Source of the DNA: JBKJTP01 sp046590195
Lineage (GTDB): Bacteria > Bacteroidota > Ignavibacteria > Palsa-1295
Assembly: GCA_046590195.1 (NCBI GenBank)
Contig: JBKJTP010000037.1
Location: forward strand, 1 to 19,293
Direction of reading: 5' to 3'
Length of the DNA stretch: 19,293 bases
The notes under the pieces were generated by a model. The model was given only the letters and a program-made list of their open reading frames with translations. It ran no database searches and had not been told where the DNA came from. Of this stretch, positions 1 to 8,227 are shown in pieces. The translations under genes and the position numbers were made by a program. The stretch's first letter is position 1. Each line of letters opens with the position of its first letter.

Positions 1-2
1 GC

Positions 3-323
3 TCACTCGAGCAGGGACGCTACGGACTCGGCGCTGACGGCAAGGACGAATTCATCGTCCATGAGATGACCGATGTCGAGAAGGCTCATGCGATGACGGT
101 TATCCGCGAGCGACTCGCGCAGCGACGCTCGGACAACATCTTCAATATTCGTGTCGCGATACAGCTCGGCATGGATCGCGATACGATCCACCAGATCAAC
201 GGCGTAGATCCATGGTTCATCAACCAGCTCGAACAGATCGTTGAGCGCGAAGCGGAGTTGCGAGAAGCAGCATCTGGAAAGAAAGTAAAGAATCATACAT
301 CCAAGGAAGCACTCGCAGCATAA
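3..323 (+). CDS. carB: Carbamoyl-phosphate synthase large chain, N-terminal gene of a split carB (5' end outside window)
   Basis: CarB makes carbamoyl phosphate for pyrimidine and arginine synthesis from ammonia (delivered by CarA), bicarbonate and two ATP. The frame is open to the window's left edge, so only the last 106 residues are visible. They begin with SLEQGRYGLG, matching the SLETG motif that closes the first ATP-grasp half in CarB, and continue into the helical oligomerisation domain (IRERLAQRRSDNIFNI, then VDPWFINQLEQIVEREAEL). The gene then stops after a Lys/Ala-rich tail (KKVKNHTSKEALAA), where ordinary CarB continues through the same domain. The TAA shares its last A with the ATG of the next gene, which carries the rest of CarB. 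A methionine lies at position 66, but the homology extends upstream of it, so it is not the start. Family identity is very secure. Whether the first ATP-grasp half is complete cannot be seen. Confidence 0.9.
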   Translation, partial: SLEQGRYGLGADGKDEFIVHEMTDVEKAHAMTVIRERLAQRRSDNIFNIRVAIQLGMDRDTIHQINGVDPWFINQLEQIVEREAELREAASGKKVKNHTSKEALAA

Positions 324-2131
324 TGAGCAAGTTGAACATTGATCCGGTCCTTCTGCGAGAGGCAAAGCGCGATGGATTTTCCGACAAGCAGATCGCCAGC
401 ATTTTTGGTGTCAGCGAGCTCGAGATCCGCAACTATCGCAAGTCGCTTGATATTACGGCCGTCTTTAAGACCGTTGATACATGCGCTGCAGAGTTTAGTG
501 CAGAGACACCGTATCATTACTCTACATACGAGGAAGAGAACGAGTCCGTCAGAAGCGATCGCAAGAAGATCGTCATCCTTGGCGGTGGGCCAAACCGCAT
601 CGGACAAGGTATCGAGTTCGATTACTGCTGTGTGCATGCAGCGATCGCATTGCGTGATGATGGCTACGAGACCATCATGATCAATTGTAATCCTGAGACC
701 GTCTCGACCGATTACGATACATGCGACAAGCTCTACTTCGAGCCTCTCACGTTCGAAGACGTGATGGATATCCTCGATCATGAGAAGCCATGGGGCGTGA
801 TCGTCACCTTTGGTGGACAGACGCCGCTGAAGCTCGCAAAGCAACTCGAAGCTGCTGGTGTGCCGATCCTTGGTACGACACCTGACATGATCGACATGGC
901 CGAAGACCGCAAGCGCTTTGGCGAAATGCTCGATCGACTCGGCATTCTTTGCCCGCCGTATGGCACTGCATCGACCGTGGAGGATGCAGTAAAGGTTGCG
1001 AACCGCATTGGTTATCCTGTGCTGGTGCGTCCATCATATGTGCTTGGTGGTCGGGCGATGGAGATCTGCTATCGCGAAGAGACCGTCGAAGAGTACATGC
1101 GCAATGCACGCGGTGTGAGCCCTGAGCATCCAGTACTGATCGATCGCTTTTTAGAAGATGCGTACGAGTTCGATGTCGACGCTGTGCGCGATGCGGATGG
1201 CACTGTCATCATTGGCGGCATCATGCAGCACATCGAAGAAGCTGGGATCCACTCTGGAGATTCGTCGAGCGTTATTCCTCCATATTATATCTCCGACGAG
1301 AATTACAAGCATATCGTCGATTATACTCGCCAACTCGCGACCAATCTCGAAGTTGTCGGGCTCATCAACGTGCAGTACGCGTTGAAAGACAAGACCGTCT
1401 ACGTGCTTGAAGTGAATCCTCGCGCAAGCCGCACGGTGCCATTTGTTTCAAAGGCGACGGGTCAGCCGCTTGCGAAGATCGCTGCACGTGTCATGGCAGG
1501 AAAAAAGCTGAAGGAGATCGGTGCGAAGGACTTCAATAAGGATCTTCCGTACGTTTCGATCAAAGAGTCGGTGTTCCCTTTTGAGAAATTCCCGAAGGTC
1601 AGGATGTTCTTAGGGCCTGAGATGCGCTCGACCGGTGAAGTGATGGGCGTCGGCATGGACTTCGGCGAAGCGATCCTCAAGTCGCATCGCGGCGCAGGAC
1701 TTCGCATCCCGACGGAAGGGACAGTCTTCGTCTCGCTCCGCGACTTCGACAAGAAGCCGCGCACGACGCAGGTCATTCGCGACTTCCACGATCTCGGATT
1801 CAAGATCCTCGCGACAGAGGGCACGCAGAAATATCTCGAAGCAAATGACATCCCAGCGATCCGGGTGAACAAAGTCTCCGAAGGCCGTCCGAACATTGTC
1901 GATGCGATCAAGAACATGGAAGTGCAGATCGTGATCAACACTCCAAGTGGTGAGATCTCGCGTATCGCTGAATACCAGATCGGCTGGGCAGCGGTTGAAC
2001 TGAAAGTACCGTTCATTACCACGCTCTCAGCTGCAGCAAGCGTTGTATCCGCGATCAGCTCGCTGCGCCGTAACGAGTATCCCGTCCGCAGCATTCAGGA
2101 ATTGCACAAGATGCTTGAGGTAAAGGCTTAA
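323..2131 (+). CDS. carB: Carbamoyl-phosphate synthase large chain, C-terminal gene of a split carB
   Basis: This 602-residue protein corresponds to about the last 600 residues of a standard CarB of roughly 1070. It opens with the end of the oligomerisation domain (LLREAKRDGFSDKQIASIFG; VDTCAAEFSAETPYHYSTYE). The carbamate-phosphorylating ATP-grasp half follows from about residue 82 (GGGPNRIGQGIEFDY, NCNPETVSTDYD, FGGQTPLKLA, VRPSYVLGGRAMEI, EVNPRASRTVPFVSKATG). The C-terminal MGS-like allosteric domain spans about residues 470-602 (LATEGTQKYL, VNKVSEGRPNI, INTPSG). The two threonines of TEGT and the VNK lysine match positions that bind UMP/IMP in the E. coli enzyme, so allosteric control is probably kept. 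The ATG overlaps the previous stop (TAATG), suggesting coupled translation. An AAGGA lies about 15 nt upstream, rather far for a ribosome site. Catalytic motifs are intact, so this is not a decaying fragment. Confidence 0.95.
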   Translation: MSKLNIDPVLLREAKRDGFSDKQIASIFGVSELEIRNYRKSLDITAVFKTVDTCAAEFSAETPYHYSTYEEENESVRSDRKKIVILGGGPNRIGQGIEFDYCCVHAAIALRDDGYETIMINCNPETVSTDYDTCDKLYFEPLTFEDVMDILDHEKPWGVIVTFGGQTPLKLAKQLEAAGVPILGTTPDMIDMAEDRKRFGEMLDRLGILCPPYGTASTVEDAVKVANRIGYPVLVRPSYVLGGRAMEICYREETVEEYMRNARGVSPEHPVLIDRFLEDAYEFDVDAVRDADGTVIIGGIMQHIEEAGIHSGDSSSVIPPYYISDENYKHIVDYTRQLATNLEVVGLINVQYALKDKTVYVLEVNPRASRTVPFVSKATGQPLAKIAARVMAGKKLKEIGAKDFNKDLPYVSIKESVFPFEKFPKVRMFLGPEMRSTGEVMGVGMDFGEAILKSHRGAGLRIPTEGTVFVSLRDFDKKPRTTQVIRDFHDLGFKILATEGTQKYLEANDIPAIRVNKVSEGRPNIVDAIKNMEVQIVINTPSGEISRIAEYQIGWAAVELKVPFITTLSAAASVVSAISSLRRNEYPVRSIQELHKMLEVKA

Positions 2132-2152
2132 ACCAGCCGTACCTTTGTGCCC

Positions 2153-3718
2153 ATGGCGCAGACCGCACCCTTAGAAGAACCTCCGCTTAGTGTGCCGCCC
2201 TTACGGGCGGAAGAGGTACACCATGAGATCCCGGTAGGAAAGCGTGCCGTTCGCGGCGCGCTGTTGCTTACCGTATCTGCCTACGCCGGCATTGCGCTCG
2301 GCATTGTTGCTCGAAAGATCCTCTCGATCATCCTCACGCCTCAGGAGTTCGGTCAGATCGCAACAGCGCTCTCATTCGTCGATCTGATCTTCGCATTCGG
2401 AGCTTTCAGCTTCTCGAGCGCCATCATCAATGCGCGCGATAATCTTCTCGAGCGACCGCTCGCGCATCTTCGCGAGAATATCTACATTCTCACCGCAGGT
2501 GTCGGAGTTCTCGCGACAGTTGCATCGATCGTTGCCGCCGCGATCTTTCCTCCGCAGTCCGGTGCAGAGATCTTCCTCGCACTTGTTGGCATTTATGCGG
2601 TGCAGCGATGCGTCACATCATTCGATACGTTCTACTCGCAGATACTCGAACGGCAGCTTGATTACAAGCGCATCTCGATCATCTCGTTTGTGGTCAATGT
2701 GTTGCTGCATGCCGTCTCTGTCGGATTAGCAGTAAGCGGGTTTACCTATTATAGCTTACCAGCAGCTACGCTCCTTTCAGCATTCTTATCACTCTATCTC
2801 CATCGCCGATACCTGAGAAGCCGAAAGCTTAAAGTGGTAGAAAAGAAGCCATGGCAATACTACGACAAGGGCACGATGAAGTGGCTTTGGAGCTTTGGCG
2901 GTGCAGTGATGCTGAACAGGTTGTTCGAGTCATGGCTGTACCGGATCGATAACCTGCTCGTCTTCATGTTGATGAACTACGCGATGCTCGGCTTTTATAG
3001 TCAGGCTTTTATGATCGCGCAGATGGCATCGACCGCACTTGCCCCGATCGTAGCACGTGTTTCGATCGCAACGTATGCGGAAGTGCAGCACGATCGCCGC
3101 AGACTCGAAGAGGCTTTCGCCGTAACGAATTTCTTTCTTGTCAGGATACTCGTACCGGCAGCATTGTTCTTCCTTGTCTGTGCGCCCGATCTCGTTCGGT
3201 TGTTTCTTTCAACCAAGTGGTATCTCTCTGCAACACCGCTAGCGGCCATGGCAGGGTTCGTCCTGTTCTCACCATTATTTGAGAATGGCAAGATGTTGCT
3301 CGGCGCGCGCTTGAAGCTTAAGGAGATCACTTATGTACGAGTAGCGCAGCTAGTAGCGTTGATCGGTCTTCTGGTCTTGTTCGGAAGCGAAGGCTTGTGG
3401 GCGATCGGTCTTGCAGTGTCGATCGTGACGTTGCTAGGTTATGGATTACTGATGTTCTATGTTGGCAGGGAAGTGGACTTACGATCGAGCGAGGTGTTCA
3501 AGTTTCCGCTCATCACTGGGGTGTTCCTTGCTGGACCCATTCTCCTGTTCAACATGTGGCTCTCGGAATCTCTCAATGCGGGCTCCACCATTGAAGTATC
3601 GCTGCTCAGAGTTGTGATCTTCCTCGTGATGCTTCCAACGATCATGCTGGGACTCGAAGCAATGATCTCGCGCGATCGACTTGTCCGTTACATCTCCGCA
3701 GTCCGTTCTCGAATGTAG
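2153..3718 (+). CDS. Polysaccharide/lipid-linked oligosaccharide flippase (MOP superfamily, Wzx/WzxC-like)
   Basis: Integral membrane protein of about 521 residues with many hydrophobic helices (12-14 expected). A soluble proline-rich N-terminal tail of about 35 residues precedes the first helix. The segment LTPQEFGQIATALSFVDLIF followed by AFGAFSFSSAIIN is the typical first-helix-pair pattern of MOP flippases, which move undecaprenyl-linked sugars across the inner membrane for O-antigen, capsule or exopolysaccharide. WRIDNLLV-type and LGFYSQAFMIAQ-like segments in the middle (about 265-290) also fit. I chose the ATG at 2153; a GTG at 2147 is the only nearby alternative. The gene starts 21 bp after carB and ends 1 bp before queA, so it is probably co-transcribed. 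No glycosyltransferases lie beside it, so the cargo is unknown. Confidence 0.82.
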   Translation: MAQTAPLEEPPLSVPPLRAEEVHHEIPVGKRAVRGALLLTVSAYAGIALGIVARKILSIILTPQEFGQIATALSFVDLIFAFGAFSFSSAIINARDNLLERPLAHLRENIYILTAGVGVLATVASIVAAAIFPPQSGAEIFLALVGIYAVQRCVTSFDTFYSQILERQLDYKRISIISFVVNVLLHAVSVGLAVSGFTYYSLPAATLLSAFLSLYLHRRYLRSRKLKVVEKKPWQYYDKGTMKWLWSFGGAVMLNRLFESWLYRIDNLLVFMLMNYAMLGFYSQAFMIAQMASTALAPIVARVSIATYAEVQHDRRRLEEAFAVTNFFLVRILVPAALFFLVCAPDLVRLFLSTKWYLSATPLAAMAGFVLFSPLFENGKMLLGARLKLKEITYVRVAQLVALIGLLVLFGSEGLWAIGLAVSIVTLLGYGLLMFYVGREVDLRSSEVFKFPLITGVFLAGPILLFNMWLSESLNAGSTIEVSLLRVVIFLVMLPTIMLGLEAMISRDRLVRYISAVRSRM

Positions 3719-3719
3719 C

Positions 3720-4754
3720 ATGCAATTATCCGACTTCGATTACGAATTGCCAGATGAACTCATTGCGCGCTATCCAACGGAGAAGCGTGAAGGATCGCGC
3801 TTGCTTGTCGTGCATCGCAATGAGCAGCGATTCGAGGATCGATCATTCCCCGATATTCTAGAGTATCTGCGTGAAGGAGATTGCCTTGTCCTGAACGACA
3901 CAAAGGTGATCCCGGCACGACTCAATGGCATCCGTGAGACAACCGGCGCGAGCGTTGAGATCTTTCTCAATCAGCGCATGCAATCGGCAGAAGAGGAGTG
4001 GCACGCTCTTGCTGGGCCAGCGAAGAAGGCGAAGGTTGGCGAGTATATTCGATTCTCTCCTGAACTGAGATGTCTGGTCGTCACAGAAGCAGGTCCCGGT
4101 GAGCGTATCGTTCGCTTTGAGTTTGAAGGCGACTTTCTCGAGAAGCTGGATGCTGTAGGTGCTGTGCCACTGCCGCCGTACTTCAGACGAGATCCTGAGG
4201 AATCGGACAAAGCGCGATACCAGACCGTATACGCTAAGGAGCCCGGTGCAGTCGCTGCTCCGACTGCGGGGTTACACTTCACACCTGAGTTGCTCATCGC
4301 CGCCGAAGCCAAAGGGGTAATGATCGCTCGACTAACACTCCACACCGGATTGGGCACGTTCAAGTCGGTAGAGGTAGAAGACATTTCCGCGCACAAGATG
4401 CATTACGAGCGCTACGCAGTTTCGAAGGAAGCTGCTGAACTCATCAACCATTCACGAGCAGAGGGCGGGAGGGTCATTCCGGTCGGCACGACCTCCGTTC
4501 GCACGCTCGAAACCGTTACGGATGAGCAGGGGATTGTCAAGGCAGACTCGGGGGAAAGCAATATCTTTATCTATCCGCCTTACCGATTCAAGATCGTCGA
4601 CGGGATGATCACAAATTTCCACATGCCGCGCTCGACATTGCTCATGATGATCTCCGCATTTATGGGACACGAATTGATGAGGCGGTGTTATGACCACGCT
4701 CTCGAAGAGCGTTACCGGTTCTTCAGCTACGGCGATGCGATGCTCATCCTTTAG
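3720..4754 (+). CDS. queA: S-adenosylmethionine:tRNA ribosyltransferase-isomerase QueA
   Basis: QueA transfers and isomerises the ribosyl part of SAM onto 7-aminomethyl-7-deazaguanine at tRNA position 34, giving epoxyqueuosine. The 344 residues span the full family length. Diagnostic segments are FDYELPDELIARYPTEKREGSRLLV at the N terminus (split here as family hallmark FDYELP and RYP), LVLNDTKVIPARL, GAVAAPTAGLHFTPELL, LTLHTGLGTF, VGTTSVRTLE and TNFHMPRSTLLM. The frame is open further upstream to 3681 inside the flippase gene. The family begins at MQLSDFDYELP, so I set the start at 3720, directly after the flippase TAG. No riboswitch precedes it, because there is no leader: expression should come from the upstream operon promoter. 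The queuosine precursor genes are not in this window. Confidence 0.96.
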   Translation: MQLSDFDYELPDELIARYPTEKREGSRLLVVHRNEQRFEDRSFPDILEYLREGDCLVLNDTKVIPARLNGIRETTGASVEIFLNQRMQSAEEEWHALAGPAKKAKVGEYIRFSPELRCLVVTEAGPGERIVRFEFEGDFLEKLDAVGAVPLPPYFRRDPEESDKARYQTVYAKEPGAVAAPTAGLHFTPELLIAAEAKGVMIARLTLHTGLGTFKSVEVEDISAHKMHYERYAVSKEAAELINHSRAEGGRVIPVGTTSVRTLETVTDEQGIVKADSGESNIFIYPPYRFKIVDGMITNFHMPRSTLLMMISAFMGHELMRRCYDHALEERYRFFSYGDAMLIL

Positions 4755-4758
4755 CGGT

Positions 4759-4795
4759 TCTTAGTAGCGCGTTTTGCTTGCGCGTCTTAGTAGCG
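4759..4795 (+). repeat. Short direct repeat in the queA-permease gap
   Basis: The 78-bp gap between queA and the permease contains TCTTAGTAGCG twice (4759-4769 and 4785-4795), 26 bp apart, separated by the GC-rich segment CGTTTTGCTTGCGCG. No T-rich terminator hairpin is visible. The copies could be a regulator site or simple slippage; the function is unknown. Confidence 0.45.
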
Positions 4796-4832
4796 TTTCT
4801 TTAGAGTCACTTAATCTCACTCAACTTCCGAC

Positions 4833-6743
4833 ATGAAGTTAGCGATACTCATAGCGCTGAATCTTGCGCTACTCGCTTTTGCACTTAGTCTTCGCAAGAA
4901 GAAGGGACTCCTTTCCTACATCGAGAACGGAAAGTGGTGGCTGACCTGGCTCTCCATCGCCATCATCACCTTGATGGACGAACTCACCTCCGTCTTCTAT
5001 GTACCGGCTGAAGCATATTTGGAAGTTGGCATAACTGCCTTCGTCTTTATCATTGCGACTTCGGTGTTCATGCGATTCCTTTCGAATCGTATGGTCGAGA
5101 TCGCTCAGATCCTTGAGTTTCATAATATTCGAGGTGGAGGCGTTTACAGCTTCAGCTATCTGGTGCTTGGACCTAAGGCATCGTTCATCGCTATTGCCTC
5201 GATCCTCGTCACGTACATCCTGACTGCAGCAATATCGACCGTTGCGGCAGTAAACAACGGAATGTCCCTGGTGGGCGAGAACGCCATCATTGCGTACATT
5301 GCGATGGGCCTGATCGTGTGGGGTGTTGCAGGACTTAACATCCTTGGCGTACGCGAGAATGCGCGGTTCACATTCACGATATTTATTGCTGCTGCGGCCG
5401 TACTCATAACCTTCCTTGTTTCCACGATCATTGATCCTAGTGCGGACCAGGGCGGACAGATCATGAAGGGCTTCTCCCAAACTTGGACGGGGCTGACGGG
5501 TGGTGGAGTCTTTGATGGCATGGGCTATCTGATCTTTGGCTTTGCGAGCGTCATCCTTGCGTATAGCGGTATCGAGAGCGTAGTGCAGACAGCAGGTTTG
5601 GTGAAGGGATGGCGTGAGATCAAGAAGGCGTATTTCTTTCTTGCCATCACAGTTGGTATCTTTACTCCGTTACTAACGATGATGGTGCTAACACGCACTG
5701 ACATCGACTTCGCCGCAAACAAAGACAATCTGCTAGTCGCTGTTGCTCGCACTGTCAACGGTGATGTGTTTGCCGTAGTACTTGCGATCCTTGCGATCTT
5801 CACATTGATCATGGCCGTAAACACAGCCTTCGTGGCCTCAAGCGAATTGCTCGAGCAGGTTGCGCATCGGTACGGCTTTGCATGGCTATCAAAGACCAAT
5901 CGAAAAGATTCTCTTTACCGGATTCACATCCTAAATGCAACGCTCTTTAGCGTGATCATTGCCGTCACCGCGGGTAGCCAGACGGTGTTGGCCCACATGT
6001 ATGCTGTGGGATTGGTCGCAAGCTTTACGATCAATATGGGGTCGCTACTGTACTATCGATACTCACTTGGGACGACAGAGATACGGGAGTACAAGACCTC
6101 GCGCGCTGGTACACTGGTGATCTTCCTGATGCTACTAAGCGCTTTCGTCTTTATCGCTTCGCATAAGTTCTTTGGACTTGCGGTATGGCTTGCATGCGTA
6201 GTGGTCTTTATGATCATTGGTATTCGTGTTGCGAAGCGCCGCGCACCGGAGATTGCGCATTATCATCAATCGGATAATCCGATGTCGTTGATCTTTCAGT
6301 GCGCAGAGAGTGAAGAGCGCGAGTTCGAGATCATCTTCCGTCGGCCGAAGGATGCCACACCGCTGTTGCCGGATAAGAACATCGCTTACGTCACGTTCTA
6401 CTCTCCGCGCGCTGGTTCTCCAGTGAAGATGGGGGAGAACCATTACCGCTTCCCGATCAAGGCAGAGTCCTTAGCGTCACGGCTCGAGTCGTTCATCGAC
6501 TTGTTGCAATACGATTTCCCAGAAAAGGCGATACGCTTTCATCTGGGTTGGCCTACATCTAGTTGGCTCGATCGCATGTCGACTGGCGTGATGGTCTTTT
6601 CGATGATGCGCTTGCCGAAGCAATTCCCGATGTACGATTTCGTGATGGAGTACCATCGCGGCGAGCTTGGGCCGAAGCCAACAGCACCGGAGCCATTGCC
6701 GACATTACCACCTGCGGACAAGGAAAATTTGACCGGTGCCTAA
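4833..6743 (+). CDS. APC-family amino acid permease with extra cytosolic C-terminal domain
   Basis: 636-residue membrane protein. About 465 residues are strongly hydrophobic and fit a 12-helix amino acid-polyamine-organocation transporter. Segments such as GGGVYSFSYLVLGPKASFIA (the conserved GG.Y....G motif of helix 3), AAISTVAAVNNG, and FASVILAYSGIESVVQTAGLVKG (helix 6-7, with E-S and G.VK) support the AA_permease_2 type. After RVAKRRAPEIAHYH (about residue 466) comes a soluble region of about 170 residues ending in a proline-rich tail (KPTAPEPLPTLPPADKE). Many APC members lack such a domain and I do not recognise it; it may be regulatory. Substrate cannot be told from sequence. The ATG at 4833 opens on the first hydrophobic helix. 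The 3' end overlaps ispD by 8 nt, implying one transcript. Confidence 0.82.
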   Translation: MKLAILIALNLALLAFALSLRKKKGLLSYIENGKWWLTWLSIAIITLMDELTSVFYVPAEAYLEVGITAFVFIIATSVFMRFLSNRMVEIAQILEFHNIRGGGVYSFSYLVLGPKASFIAIASILVTYILTAAISTVAAVNNGMSLVGENAIIAYIAMGLIVWGVAGLNILGVRENARFTFTIFIAAAAVLITFLVSTIIDPSADQGGQIMKGFSQTWTGLTGGGVFDGMGYLIFGFASVILAYSGIESVVQTAGLVKGWREIKKAYFFLAITVGIFTPLLTMMVLTRTDIDFAANKDNLLVAVARTVNGDVFAVVLAILAIFTLIMAVNTAFVASSELLEQVAHRYGFAWLSKTNRKDSLYRIHILNATLFSVIIAVTAGSQTVLAHMYAVGLVASFTINMGSLLYYRYSLGTTEIREYKTSRAGTLVIFLMLLSAFVFIASHKFFGLAVWLACVVVFMIIGIRVAKRRAPEIAHYHQSDNPMSLIFQCAESEEREFEIIFRRPKDATPLLPDKNIAYVTFYSPRAGSPVKMGENHYRFPIKAESLASRLESFIDLLQYDFPEKAIRFHLGWPTSSWLDRMSTGVMVFSMMRLPKQFPMYDFVMEYHRGELGPKPTAPEPLPTLPPADKENLTGA

Positions 6744-7398
6744 ATTTGCAGCAGTCATCGTAGCGGCCGGCAGCGGCGTACGATTCGGTAAAGAGAAGCA
6801 GTCGATCGAGCTCGAGGGCAAACCGCTCTTCCAATGGGCGATCGATGCGTTCAAGATCGCCGGAGGCATCGAGCTCATCGTTCTGGTGTGTTCGGAGAAA
6901 CTCCGCTCAACCGTCGATGATCCGGAGATCGAACTGGTCCAGGGAGGATCATCGAGACAGGAGTCAGTCTTCCGCGGGATCGTCCGTGCACAAGAGCTTG
7001 GCGCCGATCACGTTCTCGTTCATGATGCCGCCCGTGCGCTGATCACATCCGACATCATCTCGCGAGTGATGGGCATGACAGAGCAGCATGGGGCCGCGAT
7101 CGCTGCAGTACCGGTGGTGGACACGATCAAGCAGGTGGATGGCAGCGTCATCCAGCGGACGATCCCGAGAGAGCGCTTGTGGCGAGCACAAACTCCTCAG
7201 GGTGCCTCGGTCGCTGACCTCCTTAACGCGTATAAGGCCGCAGAGGGAACAAGTGTCACTGATGAGGCTGAGTTGCTAGAGACCATCGGTATCTCGGCAA
7301 GAGTGATCCCCGGCTCAGAGGACAACTTCAAGATCACCTTTCCTGAGGATCTGGAGCGTGCGAGGGAGGTTTTGCTCCGGAGGAAAGCATCCTCCTAA
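6736..7398 (+). CDS. ispD: 2-C-methyl-D-erythritol 4-phosphate cytidylyltransferase IspD
   Basis: IspD couples CTP to MEP, giving CDP-methylerythritol, the third step of the non-mevalonate isoprenoid route. At 220 residues it has normal length. It carries the nucleotide-binding N-terminal motif VAAGSGVRFGKEKQ (residues 9-22; Arg16 and Lys21 are the likely phosphate-contacting pair), VQGGSSRQESVFRGI, VHDAARALIT, VPVVDTIKQVDG, RAQTPQG, VTDEAELLE and NFKITFPEDLERA. The start is a GTG at 6736 inside the permease 3' end. AAGGA at 6720-6724 lies about 11 nt upstream, one of the few plausible ribosome sites in this window. No other MEP-pathway gene is nearby. The gene ends before a 131-bp gap. Confidence 0.95.
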   Translation: MPKFAAVIVAAGSGVRFGKEKQSIELEGKPLFQWAIDAFKIAGGIELIVLVCSEKLRSTVDDPEIELVQGGSSRQESVFRGIVRAQELGADHVLVHDAARALITSDIISRVMGMTEQHGAAIAAVPVVDTIKQVDGSVIQRTIPRERLWRAQTPQGASVADLLNAYKAAEGTSVTDEAELLETIGISARVIPGSEDNFKITFPEDLERAREVLLRRKASS

Positions 7399-7435
7399 CA
7401 GCCTTCTCATCAACTATCCTTGAAATTTTCCTGTT

Positions 7436-7500
7436 GCAAATGTACTGACGGTGGAACGTTGAATCCATCCGTCAGTATGGTCCGAATTTAGCACATTTGC
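7436..7500. repeat. Nested inverted repeats in the ispD-plsY gap
   Basis: Two inverted repeats lie one inside the other. The inner arms TACTGACGG (7443-7451) and CCGTCAGTA (7469-7477) are perfect; they extend through TGGA/TCCA with a one-base bulge around loop ACGTTGAA. The outer arms GCAAATGT (7436-7443) and ACATTTGC (7493-7500) are also perfect, although asymmetrically spaced. No T tract follows, so a terminator is unlikely. Candidate dyad operator or folded leader ahead of plsY; function inferred only. Confidence 0.5.
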
Positions 7501-7529
7501 TCGTTTTCGTAGTCTTTAAGCAGTACTAG

Positions 7530-8210
7530 ATGCTCAGTTTGGTTTTTGTCATTATTGCCTCCTACCTGATCGGGTCCATCCCTTCGGGTATCATCGTTAG
7601 CAAGCTTTTCCGCGGCATCGATATCCGCACCCAGGGCTCGGGTAACATGGGCTCGACAAACGCCTTCCGCGTCCTCGGCTGGAAGCTTGGATTGATCGTC
7701 CAGATCCTCGATCTGGCAAAGGGTATTGGCGCGGTCGTCCTCGCGTCCTATATTTTCAACGGACTACCATTCCACAACGCAACACCATTTGAAGACGCGA
7801 CCATCTTCCGGATCATCGCTGGTGTCTCGGCTGTACTCGGACATATCTTTACGGTCTTCGCAGGCTTCAAAGGCGGCAAGGGCATCAGCACTGCAGCAGG
7901 TATGCTGATTGGTATTGCTCCGATCGAACTGGCAGTGGCATTTGGCGCCTTTGTGTTGGTCGTGACATTGAGCGGTTATATCTCGCTCGGCTCGATCATC
8001 GCCGCTATCATCTTCCCATTCACGATGTTCCTTCGGGAGAATGCGTTCGGCGTCGAGATCACTGGTTATCAGACCCTGATCGTCTTCAGCATCATGCTTT
8101 CATTGCTGCTGATCTACACGCACCGCGCCAACATCCAGCGATTGATGGAGAAGCGTGAGAACAAATTCGAAAAGCTGCTACTCTTCAAGCGGCTCCTCGC
8201 CAAGATCTAG
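7530..8210 (+). CDS. plsY: Acyl-phosphate:glycerol-3-phosphate acyltransferase PlsY
   Basis: PlsY is the membrane enzyme that transfers an acyl chain from acyl-phosphate to sn-glycerol-3-phosphate, forming lysophosphatidate, the first committed phospholipid step. The 226 residues contain the three cytosolic signatures: GSIPSG (15-20), GSGNMGSTN (36-44) and GFKGGKG (112-118). These are interspersed with about 5-7 hydrophobic helices. A basic tail (RLMEKRENKFEKLLLFKRLL) ends the protein. The ATG at 7530 begins directly on the first helix; there is no Shine-Dalgarno. The next gene, gpsA, makes its acceptor substrate, and only 59 bp separates them. Confidence 0.96.
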   Translation: MLSLVFVIIASYLIGSIPSGIIVSKLFRGIDIRTQGSGNMGSTNAFRVLGWKLGLIVQILDLAKGIGAVVLASYIFNGLPFHNATPFEDATIFRIIAGVSAVLGHIFTVFAGFKGGKGISTAAGMLIGIAPIELAVAFGAFVLVVTLSGYISLGSIIAAIIFPFTMFLRENAFGVEITGYQTLIVFSIMLSLLLIYTHRANIQRLMEKRENKFEKLLLFKRLLAKI

Positions 8211-8227
8211 CGAGAACTCCCCAAGTC

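Noticed and set aside
66..323. Independent small gene starting at ATG 66
   Set aside because: The same frame is open to the left edge and the upstream residues (SLEQGRYGLG) already match CarB, so this is the tail of a longer gene.
300..325. carB frameshift or pseudogene
   Set aside because: No homologous residues are lost on either side and the second gene has a proper ATG; the frame before it (245-322) reads as unrelated residues. A sequencing indel is still to be checked.
4755..4832. Riboswitch or terminator in the queA-permease gap
   Set aside because: Only a short direct repeat and a weak GC stem are present, with no T tract and no preQ1-type fold.
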